Source: Ramlibacter lithotrophicus | GTDB lineage: Bacteria > Pseudomonadota > Gammaproteobacteria > Burkholderiales > Burkholderiaceae_C | NCBI RefSeq assembly: GCF_012184415.1 | Contig: NZ_VTOX01000003.1 | Location: forward strand, 62,001 to 126,000 | Direction: 5' to 3' | DNA length: 64,000 bases | Part shown: positions 21,040-29,936 of the stretch, one piece after another | Layout of the letters: each line of letters starts with the position of its first letter | Position numbering within the stretch: the stretch's first letter is position 1 | Made by a program: the position numbers and the translations under genes | Notes under the pieces: generated by a model | The model's input: only the letters and a program-made list of their open reading frames with translations | What the model was told of the DNA's origin: nothing | Database searches by the model: none

Positions 21040-21056
21040 CGTAACAGGACGTTACG
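21040..21056 (+). promoter_or_regulatory. Inverted repeat enclosing the ribosome binding site of the 21059 gene
   Basis: CGTAAC, five bases AGGAC, then GTTACG: a perfect 6-bp inverted repeat whose loop is the likely Shine-Dalgarno sequence, ending three bases before the ATG. In RNA this would be a hairpin showing the binding site in its loop. As DNA it could be a small operator. No function is known. Confidence 0.4.
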
Positions 21057-21058
21057 CC

Positions 21059-21472
21059 ATGCCCCTCCAACTCGACCTCGACCTCGAATCCTTCCGCAAC
21101 CACATGGCGTTGCGGCGTGCCGCGACCGAAATGCGGCTGCCGATGGACGAACGGCTGAAAGTGCACTTCATCACCCGCCGCGCCGAGCTGCTCGCCAACT
21201 TCAGCATCACCGCCGGCGCCTGGATGCTGCTGCTCCACGGCTGCCAGGCGCAGGGCGAGGACCGGGCCGCGCTCGCCCGGCTCAAGGACGAAGTGTTCGA
21301 GTTCAAGGAGTGGGCCGAGGAGGGGCTGCAGAAACTGCGGCTCATGGGCTTGCAGGACGCGCTGGAAAACGACGAGTGCGAGATGCCGGACGACCCGGAA
21401 CTGGTCGCGGCTTTCCGGCGGATGCTCGGCGTGCCCGCACCCAAGGATCCGCCCGACGACACGCGCGGCTGA
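21059..21472 (+). CDS. Hypothetical protein, 137 residues
   Basis: I do not recognise this gene. It encodes a mostly helical, acidic, soluble protein without signal peptide or membrane segment. It has charged stretches (LALRRAATEMRLPMDERLKV-like start, then FEFKEWAEEGLQKLRLMGLQ) and a proline/aspartate-rich end. It has a proper start (AGGA plus ATG) and codon use like its neighbours. It lies between flgN and the convergent aer gene, 116 bases after flgN, so a link to motility is possible but only by position. Confidence 0.75.
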   Translation: MPLQLDLDLESFRNHMALRRAATEMRLPMDERLKVHFITRRAELLANFSITAGAWMLLLHGCQAQGEDRAALARLKDEVFEFKEWAEEGLQKLRLMGLQDALENDECEMPDDPELVAAFRRMLGVPAPKDPPDDTRG

Positions 21473-21504
21473 CGGCCGCGCGCCGCGCCGCGCCAGGGCG
21501 CTGC

Positions 21505-23178
21505 CTATCCCGAATGGACCGGACCGGCCAGCAACGGCCGTGACGCGGCTTCCCGGGCAAGCGCCGGCATGCGCGGGGCCGGTGTTCCGGGCACGCCGGC
21601 GGGGCGCCGGCCTTCGAGCTGGAACGCGCCGAGCGCGTCCGTCACCAGCCGCACCTGGTGGGTGAGGCTCTCGGTGGCGGAGGCCACCTGCTGCACCAGC
21701 GCGGCGTTCTGCTGGGTGGCCTGGTCCATGTGGACGACGGCGCCGCTCACCTGCTCGATCCCCGAGCTCTGTTCCCCGGAAGCGCTGGCGATGGAGGCCA
21801 TGATGCCGCTGACGCGCTGCACGGATTCCACGATGTCGCCCATGGTCCGCTGCGCGGTCTCGACCAGACGGCCCCCCTCCTCCACGCTGGCGACCGAGGC
21901 GCCGATCAGGCCCTTGATCTCCCTGGCCGCGGCCGCCGAGCGTTGCGCCAGGCTGCGCACCTCGGCCGCCACCACCGCGAACCCCCGCCCTTGCTCGCCG
22001 GCGCGGGCGGCTTCGACGGCTGCGTTCAGCGCCAGGATGTTGGTCTGGAACGCGATGCTGTCGATGACCGAGACGATGTCGCCGATCTTGCGCGAACTGC
22101 GGTTGATGGCGGCCATGGTGCTCACCACGTTGCCCACCGCCTCGCCGCCGCGCACGGCCACGGCGCACGCGCCGGCCGCCAGCTCGTTGGCCTTGAGCGC
22201 GTTGTCGGCGTTCTGGCGCACGGTGCCGGTGAGCTGCTCCATCGACGCGGCGGTCTGTTCGAGCGCGGACGCCTGTTCCTCGGTGCGCTGGGAGAGGTCG
22301 GCGTTGCCGCGCGCGATGCCGGCGACGGCGCGTTCCACGGCGCGGGTGCTGGCATGCACGTCCTTGACCACGCCGATCAGCTTGGCGTTCATCTGGTCCA
22401 GCATGCGGAACAGGCGCGTCAACTCGGGATCGCCGGAATGGGGGAACTCGGCGCCGACGTCGCCGGTGGCGACCACCGTGGCCACGGCGATCGCGGCGTC
22501 CAGCGGCCGGCCGATCTGCGTCGTCGCCCACAGGCCGAACACGGCGCTTGCGGCGAGGCCGCCGGCCGCCAGCGCCCACAGCCAGGGCGTCGCCGCCACG
22601 TCCGCCGGCAGCGTCGCCGCGAGCGCGCCCACGCCAAGGAACAAGGCAGCGAAGCTGGCGGCGCTGATCAGGCAGCGCGCGAAGAACGACATGGTGAGCG
22701 CCCGCTGCAGCAGCCCGAGGGCGCCGGTGCGTCGCACCCGCCCCCGCAGCAGCCGCACTCCTGCGGCCCGCCCTTCGCGCATGGCACGGTACAGGGCCTG
22801 CGCGGCCGCGACCTCGCCGGGCTTCGGCTTGACCCGCACCGACATGTAGCCGCTCACCTGGCCATCGGCGAGCACCGCGGTGACATTGGCCCGGACCCAG
22901 TAGAAACCGCCGTTCTTGCGGCGGTTCTTCACCATCGCCGACCATGGCCGGCCCGACGCGATCGTCTGCCACAGGTCGGCGAACGCCTCGGCCGGCATGT
23001 CGGGATGCCGGATGACGTTGTGGGCGCGGCCGACCAGTTCCTCGCGCGAGAACCCGCTACTGCGCACGAACGCTTCGTTGACGTAGGTGAGCACGCCCTT
23101 CAGGTCGGTCCGGCTCACGATCACTTCACCGTCCGGCAGGACGTATTCGTCGTCGATGACCGGCAAATTCACACGCAT
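21505..23178 (-). CDS. aer: Aerotaxis receptor, PAS-MCP type (Aer-like)
   Basis: A 557-residue receptor with a cytoplasmic PAS domain at the N-terminus (residues 10-120). It carries the Aer hallmarks [20 protein letters not shown] and [20 protein letters not shown], the region that binds FAD in E. coli Aer. Two close membrane segments follow (about 165-185 and 195-215), then HAMP and a signalling domain ([20 protein letters not shown]). No ligand-binding periplasmic domain is present, as expected for redox or oxygen sensing. The tail (LLAGPVHSG) has no docking motif. AGAGGA precedes the ATG. Confidence 0.93.
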   Translation of the reverse strand: MRVNLPVIDDEYVLPDGEVIVSRTDLKGVLTYVNEAFVRSSGFSREELVGRAHNVIRHPDMPAEAFADLWQTIASGRPWSAMVKNRRKNGGFYWVRANVTAVLADGQVSGYMSVRVKPKPGEVAAAQALYRAMREGRAAGVRLLRGRVRRTGALGLLQRALTMSFFARCLISAASFAALFLGVGALAATLPADVAATPWLWALAAGGLAASAVFGLWATTQIGRPLDAAIAVATVVATGDVGAEFPHSGDPELTRLFRMLDQMNAKLIGVVKDVHASTRAVERAVAGIARGNADLSQRTEEQASALEQTAASMEQLTGTVRQNADNALKANELAAGACAVAVRGGEAVGNVVSTMAAINRSSRKIGDIVSVIDSIAFQTNILALNAAVEAARAGEQGRGFAVVAAEVRSLAQRSAAAAREIKGLIGASVASVEEGGRLVETAQRTMGDIVESVQRVSGIMASIASASGEQSSGIEQVSGAVVHMDQATQQNAALVQQVASATESLTHQVRLVTDALGAFQLEGRRPAGVPGTPAPRMPALAREAASRPLLAGPVHSG

Positions 23179-23340
23179 CGCAATCCTCTTTCTTCTCGTG
23201 GCCCGCAGGCGGCGGCGCCGAGTCTACGTACGGCCCGGTGGCGGCGATGGCAGGAACAGAAGTGCCATCGCCGGCCTGTTTGCGGCGTCGCGTCGCCCGC
23301 GCCGGTCACGCACCGCGCAGGATGCGCCGGCCGCCGCCGG

Positions 23341-24276
23341 TCACGCAACGGACGCCGACCGGGCGCCGTCCCTGGCGAGAAGGAACCTGCGGATGCGGCT
23401 CCAGGTGGAAGGGCCGATGCCGCGCACGCCGGCCGGCATCGCGCCGGCCGCGGCCAGCGCGTGCAGCTGCCCCACGGTCGCGATGCCGGCGTCGAGGGCC
23501 GCCTCGGTCGGCCCCGCGCCGAACCAGGGTTGCAGCGACAGCACGCTGGACTCGTCGGACGGGCGCGCCAGGTCGGCCACCGGCACGAGTCCGTGGCGCC
23601 ACAGCTCGAGCTCGGTCGGCTGCGGCCGCAGGTTCACGCCGTGCGCGCGCAGCAGCCGGAACACCTCCTGGCGGCGGCGCATGGTGAGCAGGGCCGCCAG
23701 TTGCGCCGGCGTCAGCTCGCGCAGCTCGCCGACCGTGCGCAGTCCGTGCAGCGTCAGCTTGCCGAGCGTCTGCGGCTTGAGCCGCAGTCCCACGAGCGGG
23801 GTTGCGTCCCCGAAGCTCGCGGCCTCCGTCGGCCGCGCGTCGGGCCGCGGCCGCGCGCGGGTCCGTGGCTCGTCGCCGGCGCGGAAGTCCAGCCCGACCG
23901 AACGCAGCATGTCCCTGATCCGGGCCACCGTGGTGCTGCCGACGTTCACCAGCCGCCCCATCTCGGCCGCCGAGACGGCGGAGAAATCCTCGAGGGCGAA
24001 GATGTTCATGCGGCGGAACTGCTGCAGGGCGCCCGGGCGCAGGCCGAGCTTGCCGATGTCGGTCAGCGGCGTCAGCGCCTCGCTCGCCGGCGCCGCAGCG
24101 GGCACGGGCGGCACCCAGACGAATTCCACTGGCCCATCCAGCGTGTCGGCGGGCGCGGCTCGCACCTGGATCCAGTGCTTGAAGGCGCGCAGGCAGTCCG
24201 GGAGCTGGCCTGGCGGCACCGCTGCGAAGTCGGACACGGTGCGCAGGGTGCGGGGTTCCTTGTCAATGTTCAACAT
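23341..24276 (-). CDS. Protein of three RNA-polymerase-alpha-CTD-like modules
   Basis: I do not recognise a named family. The 311-residue protein shows three repeats of the fold pattern of the RNA polymerase alpha C-terminal domain. Module 1 (about 70-132) reads LTDIGKLGLRPGALQQFRRM, NIFALEDFSAV, then NVGSTTVARIRDML. Module 2 (160-216) reads LVGLRLKPQTLGKLTLHGLR, TVGELREL. Module 3 (245-303) reads LQPWFGAG, ATVGQLHAL, GIGPSTWSRIRRFL. Such helix-hairpin-helix modules bind DNA or proteins. An arginine/proline-rich linker separates modules 1 and 2. It lies between motA and aer on the same strand, so a regulatory role in motility is possible; that is inference. Confidence 0.7.
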   Translation of the reverse strand: MLNIDKEPRTLRTVSDFAAVPPGQLPDCLRAFKHWIQVRAAPADTLDGPVEFVWVPPVPAAAPASEALTPLTDIGKLGLRPGALQQFRRMNIFALEDFSAVSAAEMGRLVNVGSTTVARIRDMLRSVGLDFRAGDEPRTRARPRPDARPTEAASFGDATPLVGLRLKPQTLGKLTLHGLRTVGELRELTPAQLAALLTMRRRQEVFRLLRAHGVNLRPQPTELELWRHGLVPVADLARPSDESSVLSLQPWFGAGPTEAALDAGIATVGQLHALAAAGAMPAGVRGIGPSTWSRIRRFLLARDGARSASVA

Positions 24277-24406
24277 GCTGGTCGCTGAAATACTCCTGTC
24301 CGCGGGCGCGTCGCGCGCCGCGCGTGCGATTCGATGGTAGGTGCATGGGGCCCGGATGAATTGGCGGAACAGGCGGCCGTTTACCGCTCATTTCGCGGGC
24401 CGGCCT

Positions 24407-25267
24407 TCAGCGGGCCTTCACTTCACGGACGTGCCCGTCGAGTTCGCTGAACGAGGGTCGCTCGGTCGAGAACAGCACCTTGCGGCCGAACTCCACCGCC
24501 ATCTGCGGGGCGTAGCCGTTCAGGCTGGCGAGCAGCGTGACTTTCGCGCACTCGTAGACCTTCATGTTCTCGGTCAGCCGCTGCGCGATCACGGAGGCCA
24601 GCGGGGCGACGAACCCGTAGGCGAGCAGCACGCCGAGGAACGTCCCGACCATGGCATGCGCGATGAGCGCGCCCATTTCCGACGGGGCGAGGTCGGCCGA
24701 CGCGAGGGCGTGCACCACGCCCATCACCGCCGCCACGATGCCGAGCGCGGGCAGTGCGTCGCTGACGCGCGACAGGCTGTGCACCGGCACTTCGCCTTCG
24801 TGGCGAATGGTCTCGATCTCATGGTCCATCAGCGCCTCGATCTCGAAGGCCTCGGTGTGGCCGCTGATCACCAGGCGCAGGTAATCGCAGAGGAACTCGG
24901 TCAGCTCGGCATCCGCGAGCATGGCGGGATAGCGCTGGAAGATCTCGCTGGCGGCCGGGTCGTCGACGTCGGACTCCAGCTTCATCATGCCGTCCTTGCG
25001 CGCCTTGGCCAGCAGCTCGTAGAGCAGCGCCAGCAGATCCATGTAATGCTGGCGGTTGTGAGGCGAGGCGCGCAGCAGCCCCATGAGCTCGCGCGCCGTG
25101 GCGCGGATGGTCTTGCCGTTGTTGCCGGCGATGAAGGCGCCCACGGCCGCGCCGCCGATCATCAGCAGTTCCACCGGCTGGAACAGGACGCCGAAATGGC
25201 CGCCCATGAGCGCGTAGCCGCCGAACACGGCGGCGGCGACGACGAGGTAGCCGACCAGGACCAGCAT
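24407..25267 (-). CDS. motA: Flagellar motor stator protein MotA
   Basis: A 286-residue inner-membrane stator subunit. Four membrane segments are visible at about 1-22, 30-50, 170-190 and 200-222. The cytoplasmic loop contains the torque region (LARKDGMMKLE-like text, seen as AKARKDGMMKLESDVDDP). The late part, LPALGIVAAVMGVVHALASA, is a family signature. The ATG at 25267 is used, with GAGGCGG upstream; a TTG two codons earlier is an alternative. It follows flhC by 63 bases. The partner motB, normally next, is absent; the next gene is the alpha-CTD-like protein. Confidence 0.96.
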   Translation of the reverse strand: MLVLVGYLVVAAAVFGGYALMGGHFGVLFQPVELLMIGGAAVGAFIAGNNGKTIRATARELMGLLRASPHNRQHYMDLLALLYELLAKARKDGMMKLESDVDDPAASEIFQRYPAMLADAELTEFLCDYLRLVISGHTEAFEIEALMDHEIETIRHEGEVPVHSLSRVSDALPALGIVAAVMGVVHALASADLAPSEMGALIAHAMVGTFLGVLLAYGFVAPLASVIAQRLTENMKVYECAKVTLLASLNGYAPQMAVEFGRKVLFSTERPSFSELDGHVREVKAR

Positions 25268-25330
25268 CGTCAACCGCCTCGCGTGAACGCGCGCGCCGGC
25301 GAGTGCATCACGACGGACGGCGACGCCACG

Positions 25331-25942
25331 TCAGTGCACCTGCCCGGTGGCCGCCTGCGCCGGACCCGGGCCCGCGACCGCGTGCACGCCGGCGGGCCCG
25401 GCCTCGACCAGCGAGGTGAACCGCCTGCTCCTGGCCGTCTTGCCGGCGCGCGAAGGGGGGCTGCACAGGACGCAGACATAGCCGCTCTTGTTGTCGTAGG
25501 CGTGGGCGATGAACTGCCCCGTGCAGCGGCTGCACGTGGTCAGCTGCACCATGTCGCTCGCGAAGAAGCGGATCAGGGTGTATGCGCGCGTGAAGTCCAG
25601 CACCGCCTCCATGCCGAAGGCCTGCACCTGCTCGAGGTACATGCGATAGCTCTTGACCAGGGCCTCGATGCGGTCGCCGTGCACCTGTTCCAGCATGAAC
25701 CGGTAGATGTTGTAGAACATCGACGAGTGGATGTTGGCCAGCCACGTCATGTACCAGTCGACCGAGAACGGCAGCAGGCCCTTGGGCGGCGAGACGCCCT
25801 TGATCTCCTTGTACAGCCGCACCAGCCGCTCGCGGCTGAGGCCGACCTCCGCCTCCAGGAACTGCAGCCGGGCACCGAGCTCGATCAGGTCGATCGCCCG
25901 CTGCACCTCGCGCGCTTCCTGCAGCACGCTCTTGCCGGTCAT
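25331..25942 (-). CDS. flhC: Flagellar master transcription activator subunit FlhC
   Basis: A 203-residue subunit of the FlhD4C2 activator that switches on class 2 flagellar promoters. The helical N-terminus contains SVLQEAREVQRAIDLIELGA. A C-terminal zinc site has four cysteines in two pairs (TTCSRCTGQF and YVCVLC). Its ATG overlaps the flhD stop (ATGA), so the two are coupled. Targets in this window would include flgA and the flgB operon; that is expected from the family, not shown by sequence. Confidence 0.97.
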   Translation of the reverse strand: MTGKSVLQEAREVQRAIDLIELGARLQFLEAEVGLSRERLVRLYKEIKGVSPPKGLLPFSVDWYMTWLANIHSSMFYNIYRFMLEQVHGDRIEALVKSYRMYLEQVQAFGMEAVLDFTRAYTLIRFFASDMVQLTTCSRCTGQFIAHAYDNKSGYVCVLCSPPSRAGKTARSRRFTSLVEAGPAGVHAVAGPGPAQAATGQVH

Positions 25943-26268
25943 GCCGCCGCCTGCACGTGCGGGTCGTTGCACCGGGCCGCCAGCAGGATCGACAGGTGCG
26001 CCTGCTGCAGCGCGTGGTCCTTCGACTCCTGGACCATGCTTCCCATGGACGGCACGTCACCCAGGCGGAACCCGCACAGCACGAAGTTGGTCGCCGCGAG
26101 GCGCACGATCTGCGACAGCGACATCCCCACCACCATGTCGGCCAGTTCGCGCGTGATGCCCAGGCGGAACATGGCGGCTGCCCGGTCCTGGCGCAACAGC
26201 CGCTGCGCCAGCAGCAGGTAGGTCAGGTTGAGGTCGCTGATTTCCTTGGAAACTTCTACACCGTTCAT
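25939..26268 (-). CDS. flhD: Flagellar master transcription activator subunit FlhD
   Basis: A 109-residue FlhD, partner of FlhC. It has the family core SDLNLTYLLLAQRLLRQDRA, AAMFRLGITRELAD, and a cysteine near residue 65 as in other FlhD proteins. GGAGAG precedes the ATG. The 141 bases upstream (26269-26409) are distinctly richer in A and T than the surroundings and should carry the flhDC promoter, but I cannot name the -10 and -35 with confidence. Confidence 0.97.
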   Translation of the reverse strand: MNGVEVSKEISDLNLTYLLLAQRLLRQDRAAAMFRLGITRELADMVVGMSLSQIVRLAATNFVLCGFRLGDVPSMGSMVQESKDHALQQAHLSILLAARCNDPHVQAAA

Positions 26269-26409
26269 TTCTGGTTCTCTCCGTCCGGCGTAGTGTGTCT
26301 CGATGTAATGTTCTGCAGGTAAGTAATGCGCTTATGTCGCTGACTTGCATTTCTTGACCGTGTGGTTTGCCATTTGCACGAAGGCATGCTAATCGCGCGC
26401 GTCGGAAGC

Positions 26410-28065
26410 TCAGGTGAGCGCGAGAGCGGCCGGCACCGCGTGCACCGGCTGCGGCGCCGCCTGCGCGGCCGGCTCGGAGGCCGCGCCCTCGCGCAGCCTG
26501 AATTCGCCCACCGCCGCGACCAGGTGCCGGGCCTGCTCCTGCAGCGAGCGTGCGGCGGTGGAAGCCTGCTCGACCAGGGCCGCGTTCTGCTGGGTGACCT
26601 GGTCCATCTGCGTGATCGCCTGGTTCACCTGCTCGATGCCCGTCGTCTGCTCCTGGCTGGCCGCGGCGATCTCGCCCATGATGTCGGTCACCCGCCGGAT
26701 GCTGCCCACCACCTCCTGCATCGTGCGGCCCGCCTCGCCCACCAGCCGGCTGCCCGCATCCACCTTGCCGACCGAATCGTCGATCAGCGCCTTGATCTCC
26801 TTGGCCGCCGCCGCCGAGCGCTGTGCCAGGCCGCGCACTTCGGCCGCCACCACCGCGAAGCCCCGGCCCTGCTCGCCGGCTCGCGCCGCCTCCACCGCCG
26901 CGTTGAGCGCCAGGATGTTGGTCTGGAATGCAATGCCGTCGATCACGCCGATGATCTCGGCCATCTTCTTCGACGAGCCGTTGATCGCCGCCATCGTGTC
27001 GACCACCTGGCCGACCACCGCGCCGCCCTGCACCGCCACTTCGGCGGCCGACTGCGCCAGCTGGTTGGCCTGCCGCGCGTTGTCCGCGTTCTGCCTGACG
27101 GTGCCGGTCAGCTCCTCCATCGACGCGGCCGTCTGCTCCAGGCTCGCCGCCTGTTCCTCCGTGCGCTGCGACAGGTCCTGGTTGCCCGCCGCAATCTGCC
27201 CCGAAGCGGCGGCGACCAGGCCCGACGCCGTGCTCACCCGAGAGAGCACGTGCGTGAGCTGCCGCTCCATTTGCGCGATCGAATGCAGCAGGCTGCGGCG
27301 GTCGCCTGCGCGGGTCTGCACGTCCACGGTCAGGTCGCCGCCCGCGATCCGCCCGACCACGTCCACGGCGTAGGCCGGCTCGCCGCCCAGCTGCCGCCCC
27401 AGCAGCCGGGCGACCGCAAGACCCAGTCCGATGCTGAGGGCCACGCCGGCCAGCGCCGCGAGCGCCATGTACAGGCGCGAGGTGCGGTAGGTGGCCGCGG
27501 CGTCCTCCATCCCCGCCTTGGCCTGCCGGTCGCTGGCGGCGACGACGGCATCGAGCACCTGCTCCACCGCGCGCGAGTCCTTGACCAGTTCGCCGCTCTC
27601 GATGATCACGTTGTCGGACAGCTGCGACGTGTCCAGCGACTGCGCTTCCATGAGCTTCGAGAATGCGGCGTAGCGCTGCCTGAGCGGTCCCACCAGCGCG
27701 CGGTACTGCTGGTGGAGCCTGCCGCCCTCTGCGGTCTGCTGCAGCACCGGCGCGATCCCGGCGATGCGAGCCTCGAGCGCGTCCAGCGCCGAGACGACCG
27801 CCTTGGCGCCTTGCGCGCGCTCGCTCATCGAGCCCGCCGACAGCAGGCCGATCTGCGCGCGGCTGGCCACCAGCAGCTGGACGTGGCCCTGCTGCGCCCC
27901 CTTGAGCACCTGGAAGTCACGGTCGTGGAGACGCCGGGTGCCTTCGTCGATCCGTCCCATGTGGACGATCGCCAGCGTGCCCACCACGGCGCCGGCAGCC
28001 GCCACGGCCAGGAAACACAGGATCAGCTTGGCCGTGATCCTCAGGTTGCGGAACCATTGCGTCAT
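26410..28065 (-). CDS. Methyl-accepting chemotaxis protein (receptor G)
   Basis: A 551-residue receptor. TM1 is about residues 10-33, the helical periplasmic sensor 34-188, and TM2 190-212, then HAMP and the signalling domain ([20 protein letters not shown]). It belongs to a subgroup with receptor H: both have [12 protein letters not shown] and [10 protein letters not shown], unlike receptors A-F. It ends AVPAALALT, without a docking tail. It starts 19 bases after receptor H and stops 141 bases before flhD, all on one strand. Its signalling-domain DNA is identical to H over 675 bases. Confidence 0.95.
   Translation of the reverse strand: MTQWFRNLRITAKLILCFLAVAAAGAVVGTLAIVHMGRIDEGTRRLHDRDFQVLKGAQQGHVQLLVASRAQIGLLSAGSMSERAQGAKAVVSALDALEARIAGIAPVLQQTAEGGRLHQQYRALVGPLRQRYAAFSKLMEAQSLDTSQLSDNVIIESGELVKDSRAVEQVLDAVVAASDRQAKAGMEDAAATYRTSRLYMALAALAGVALSIGLGLAVARLLGRQLGGEPAYAVDVVGRIAGGDLTVDVQTRAGDRRSLLHSIAQMERQLTHVLSRVSTASGLVAAASGQIAAGNQDLSQRTEEQAASLEQTAASMEELTGTVRQNADNARQANQLAQSAAEVAVQGGAVVGQVVDTMAAINGSSKKMAEIIGVIDGIAFQTNILALNAAVEAARAGEQGRGFAVVAAEVRGLAQRSAAAAKEIKALIDDSVGKVDAGSRLVGEAGRTMQEVVGSIRRVTDIMGEIAAASQEQTTGIEQVNQAITQMDQVTQQNAALVEQASTAARSLQEQARHLVAAVGEFRLREGAASEPAAQAAPQPVHAVPAALALT
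26537..27211 (-). repeat. Signalling-domain repeat, copy 1 (identical to 28218-28892)
   Basis: All 675 bases match 28218-28892 at a constant offset of 1681, checked line by line. Mismatches begin immediately outside at both ends (26536 and 27212). It encodes the conserved signalling domain of receptor G. Confidence 0.9.
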
Positions 28066-28084
28066 CGTTCTTTCCTTGTTTGAA

Positions 28085-29524
28085 TCAGATCAGCGCCATG
28101 TCCCGCCCGGCTGGCTGCGCCAGCGGCAGCGATCGTCCGGCGGGCCGGGGATCGGCGCCCGGCGGCGCCGCATCCAGCTTGAACGTGCCGACTGCCTGCG
28201 CCAGGCTGGCGGCCTCGTCCTGCAGCGAGCGTGCGGCGGTGGAAGCCTGCTCGACCAGGGCCGCGTTCTGCTGGGTGACCTGGTCCATCTGCGTGATCGC
28301 CTGGTTCACCTGCTCGATGCCCGTCGTCTGCTCCTGGCTGGCCGCGGCGATCTCGCCCATGATGTCGGTCACCCGCCGGATGCTGCCCACCACCTCCTGC
28401 ATCGTGCGGCCCGCCTCGCCCACCAGCCGGCTGCCCGCATCCACCTTGCCGACCGAATCGTCGATCAGCGCCTTGATCTCCTTGGCCGCCGCCGCCGAGC
28501 GCTGTGCCAGGCCGCGCACTTCGGCCGCCACCACCGCGAAGCCCCGGCCCTGCTCGCCGGCTCGCGCCGCCTCCACCGCCGCGTTGAGCGCCAGGATGTT
28601 GGTCTGGAATGCAATGCCGTCGATCACGCCGATGATCTCGGCCATCTTCTTCGACGAGCCGTTGATCGCCGCCATCGTGTCGACCACCTGGCCGACCACC
28701 GCGCCGCCCTGCACCGCCACTTCGGCGGCCGACTGCGCCAGCTGGTTGGCCTGCCGCGCGTTGTCCGCGTTCTGCCTGACGGTGCCGGTCAGCTCCTCCA
28801 TCGACGCGGCCGTCTGCTCCAGGCTCGCCGCCTGTTCCTCCGTGCGCTGCGACAGGTCCTGGTTGCCCGCCGCAATCTGCCCCGAAGCGGCGTGGATCGA
28901 ATCGCTCGCAGCCTTGATCCGCGTCACGAGGTCGGTGAGCATGTCCTCCATGTCGCCCATTCCGCGCAGGAGCCGGCCGAAGTCGCCGCCGCGGTCGGTT
29001 TCGAAGTCGTGACTCAGGTCGCCGGAGCGCACGGTCTGCGCGATGTGCAGGGCCTCCGCCAGCGGCCGCCGGATCTGTGCCGTCAACCACCACGCCAGCG
29101 CGGCGCCGAGAAGGAGCGCGGCGATCGCGAGCAGCGCGATCTCCGTTCGCGCAGCCTGCGACAGGGCGCGCACGCGCAGGGCATCGCCGTCGATCGCGCC
29201 GCGCTGGTACTGCAGCATCTCCCCGATCGCCGCCACGTAGGCCTCCAGGGACGGCACGAGGCGGGCGTCGCTCTCCTGCGCCGCCTCGGGACCATGGCCC
29301 GCGGACTTGAGCCGCGCCACGGCGTCGCGGGCCGCGATGTACTCGGCCCGGCGTTGCGCGACCTTGCCGCTCAGCGCCCTCTGTTCCGGACGGGCCTCGA
29401 GCTGCGGCGTCCCGTGCTCGACGCCGTGCAGCCGCAGCATCGCCAGGCCCGCAATCACCCCGGTCACCGCCAGTAGCAGCCCGAAGCCCGCGCCCATGAG
29501 GACGCCAGTCGACCAGTTCTTCAT
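28085..29524 (-). CDS. Methyl-accepting chemotaxis protein (receptor H) with short sensor domain
   Basis: A 479-residue receptor, 70-100 residues shorter than its neighbours. TM1 is about residues 8-30 and TM2 125-146, so the periplasmic part is only about 95 residues instead of about 155. By comparison with receptor C the missing part is the first helices of the four-helix bundle, suggesting an internal deletion. HAMP and a full signalling domain follow, identical in DNA to receptor G over 675 bases. It ends AGRDMALI, without a docking tail. AGGAGG precedes the ATG. The open frame is intact, so it may still signal. Confidence 0.93.
   Translation of the reverse strand: MKNWSTGVLMGAGFGLLLAVTGVIAGLAMLRLHGVEHGTPQLEARPEQRALSGKVAQRRAEYIAARDAVARLKSAGHGPEAAQESDARLVPSLEAYVAAIGEMLQYQRGAIDGDALRVRALSQAARTEIALLAIAALLLGAALAWWLTAQIRRPLAEALHIAQTVRSGDLSHDFETDRGGDFGRLLRGMGDMEDMLTDLVTRIKAASDSIHAASGQIAAGNQDLSQRTEEQAASLEQTAASMEELTGTVRQNADNARQANQLAQSAAEVAVQGGAVVGQVVDTMAAINGSSKKMAEIIGVIDGIAFQTNILALNAAVEAARAGEQGRGFAVVAAEVRGLAQRSAAAAKEIKALIDDSVGKVDAGSRLVGEAGRTMQEVVGSIRRVTDIMGEIAAASQEQTTGIEQVNQAITQMDQVTQQNAALVEQASTAARSLQDEAASLAQAVGTFKLDAAPPGADPRPAGRSLPLAQPAGRDMALI
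28218..28892 (-). repeat. Signalling-domain repeat, copy 2 (identical to 26537-27211)
   Basis: This is the partner of the 675-base tract in receptor G. Because receptors G and H share nothing obvious outside it, the tract marks either duplication followed by sensor replacement or gene conversion. Confidence 0.9.
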
Positions 29525-29936
29525 TCCGCTGTCTCCTCCTGCAGCCCGGTCCGCTCCCCGTGCACGCCGCAGCGGCCGCAGTCGGGCGGCTGGTGCGGGA
29601 TCGGGGTCTGGTCCAGGGCGTGCTCCTTGTTGGCCCCTGGATATCGGCGCGCGGGGGCCGGTCCCGCATAGGCTGATTGCCTAAGCCCGCTACGGAGCCT
29701 GCCCAAGGCGCGCCGGGCCCGGCGCCACGGGGTCGCGAAGTCAGTCCAAAGTGCTCGTGCGCGGCAAGGTGACCACAGTCGATCCATTCGCGCCGCATCG
29801 GCTTGTCGTGACTTTGTGCCCACTCCGCGGCAGCCGGGAGGGTCCTTGGATTTACACAACCGTATCAATGAGGGATGATGCCGTGCCAACCCTCTGATCA
29901 GCTGGGGCGAGGCGCCACCCGACCACCGCTTGCCGC
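29525..29936. other. Intergenic region between receptor H and pilB (divergent)
   Basis: 412 bases without a gene. On the minus side it holds the AGGAGG ribosome binding site of receptor H and a sigma-28-like octamer at 29648-29641. On the plus side, 29840-29880 is a less GC-rich patch (TTGGATTTACACAACC and nearby) that may contain the pilB promoter, but no convincing -10/-35 pair is visible. No RNA gene, repeat or terminator is recognised. Confidence 0.5.
29641..29648 (-). promoter_or_regulatory. Sigma-28-like -10 element before receptors H and G
   Basis: The minus strand reads GCCGATAT, the same octamer as before cheW, about 117 bases upstream of receptor H. A standard -35 is not seen. If active it would place the H-G receptor pair in the late flagellar class. 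Confidence 0.35.

Noticed and set aside
23179..23340. An extra small gene between aer and the alpha-CTD-like gene
   Set aside because: Only short open frames with no ribosome binding site and arginine-rich shadow composition are present.
29640..29936. A definite sigma-70 promoter for pilB
   Set aside because: Several weak -35-like and -10-like hexamers exist but none at 16-18 base spacing, so no single site can be defended.
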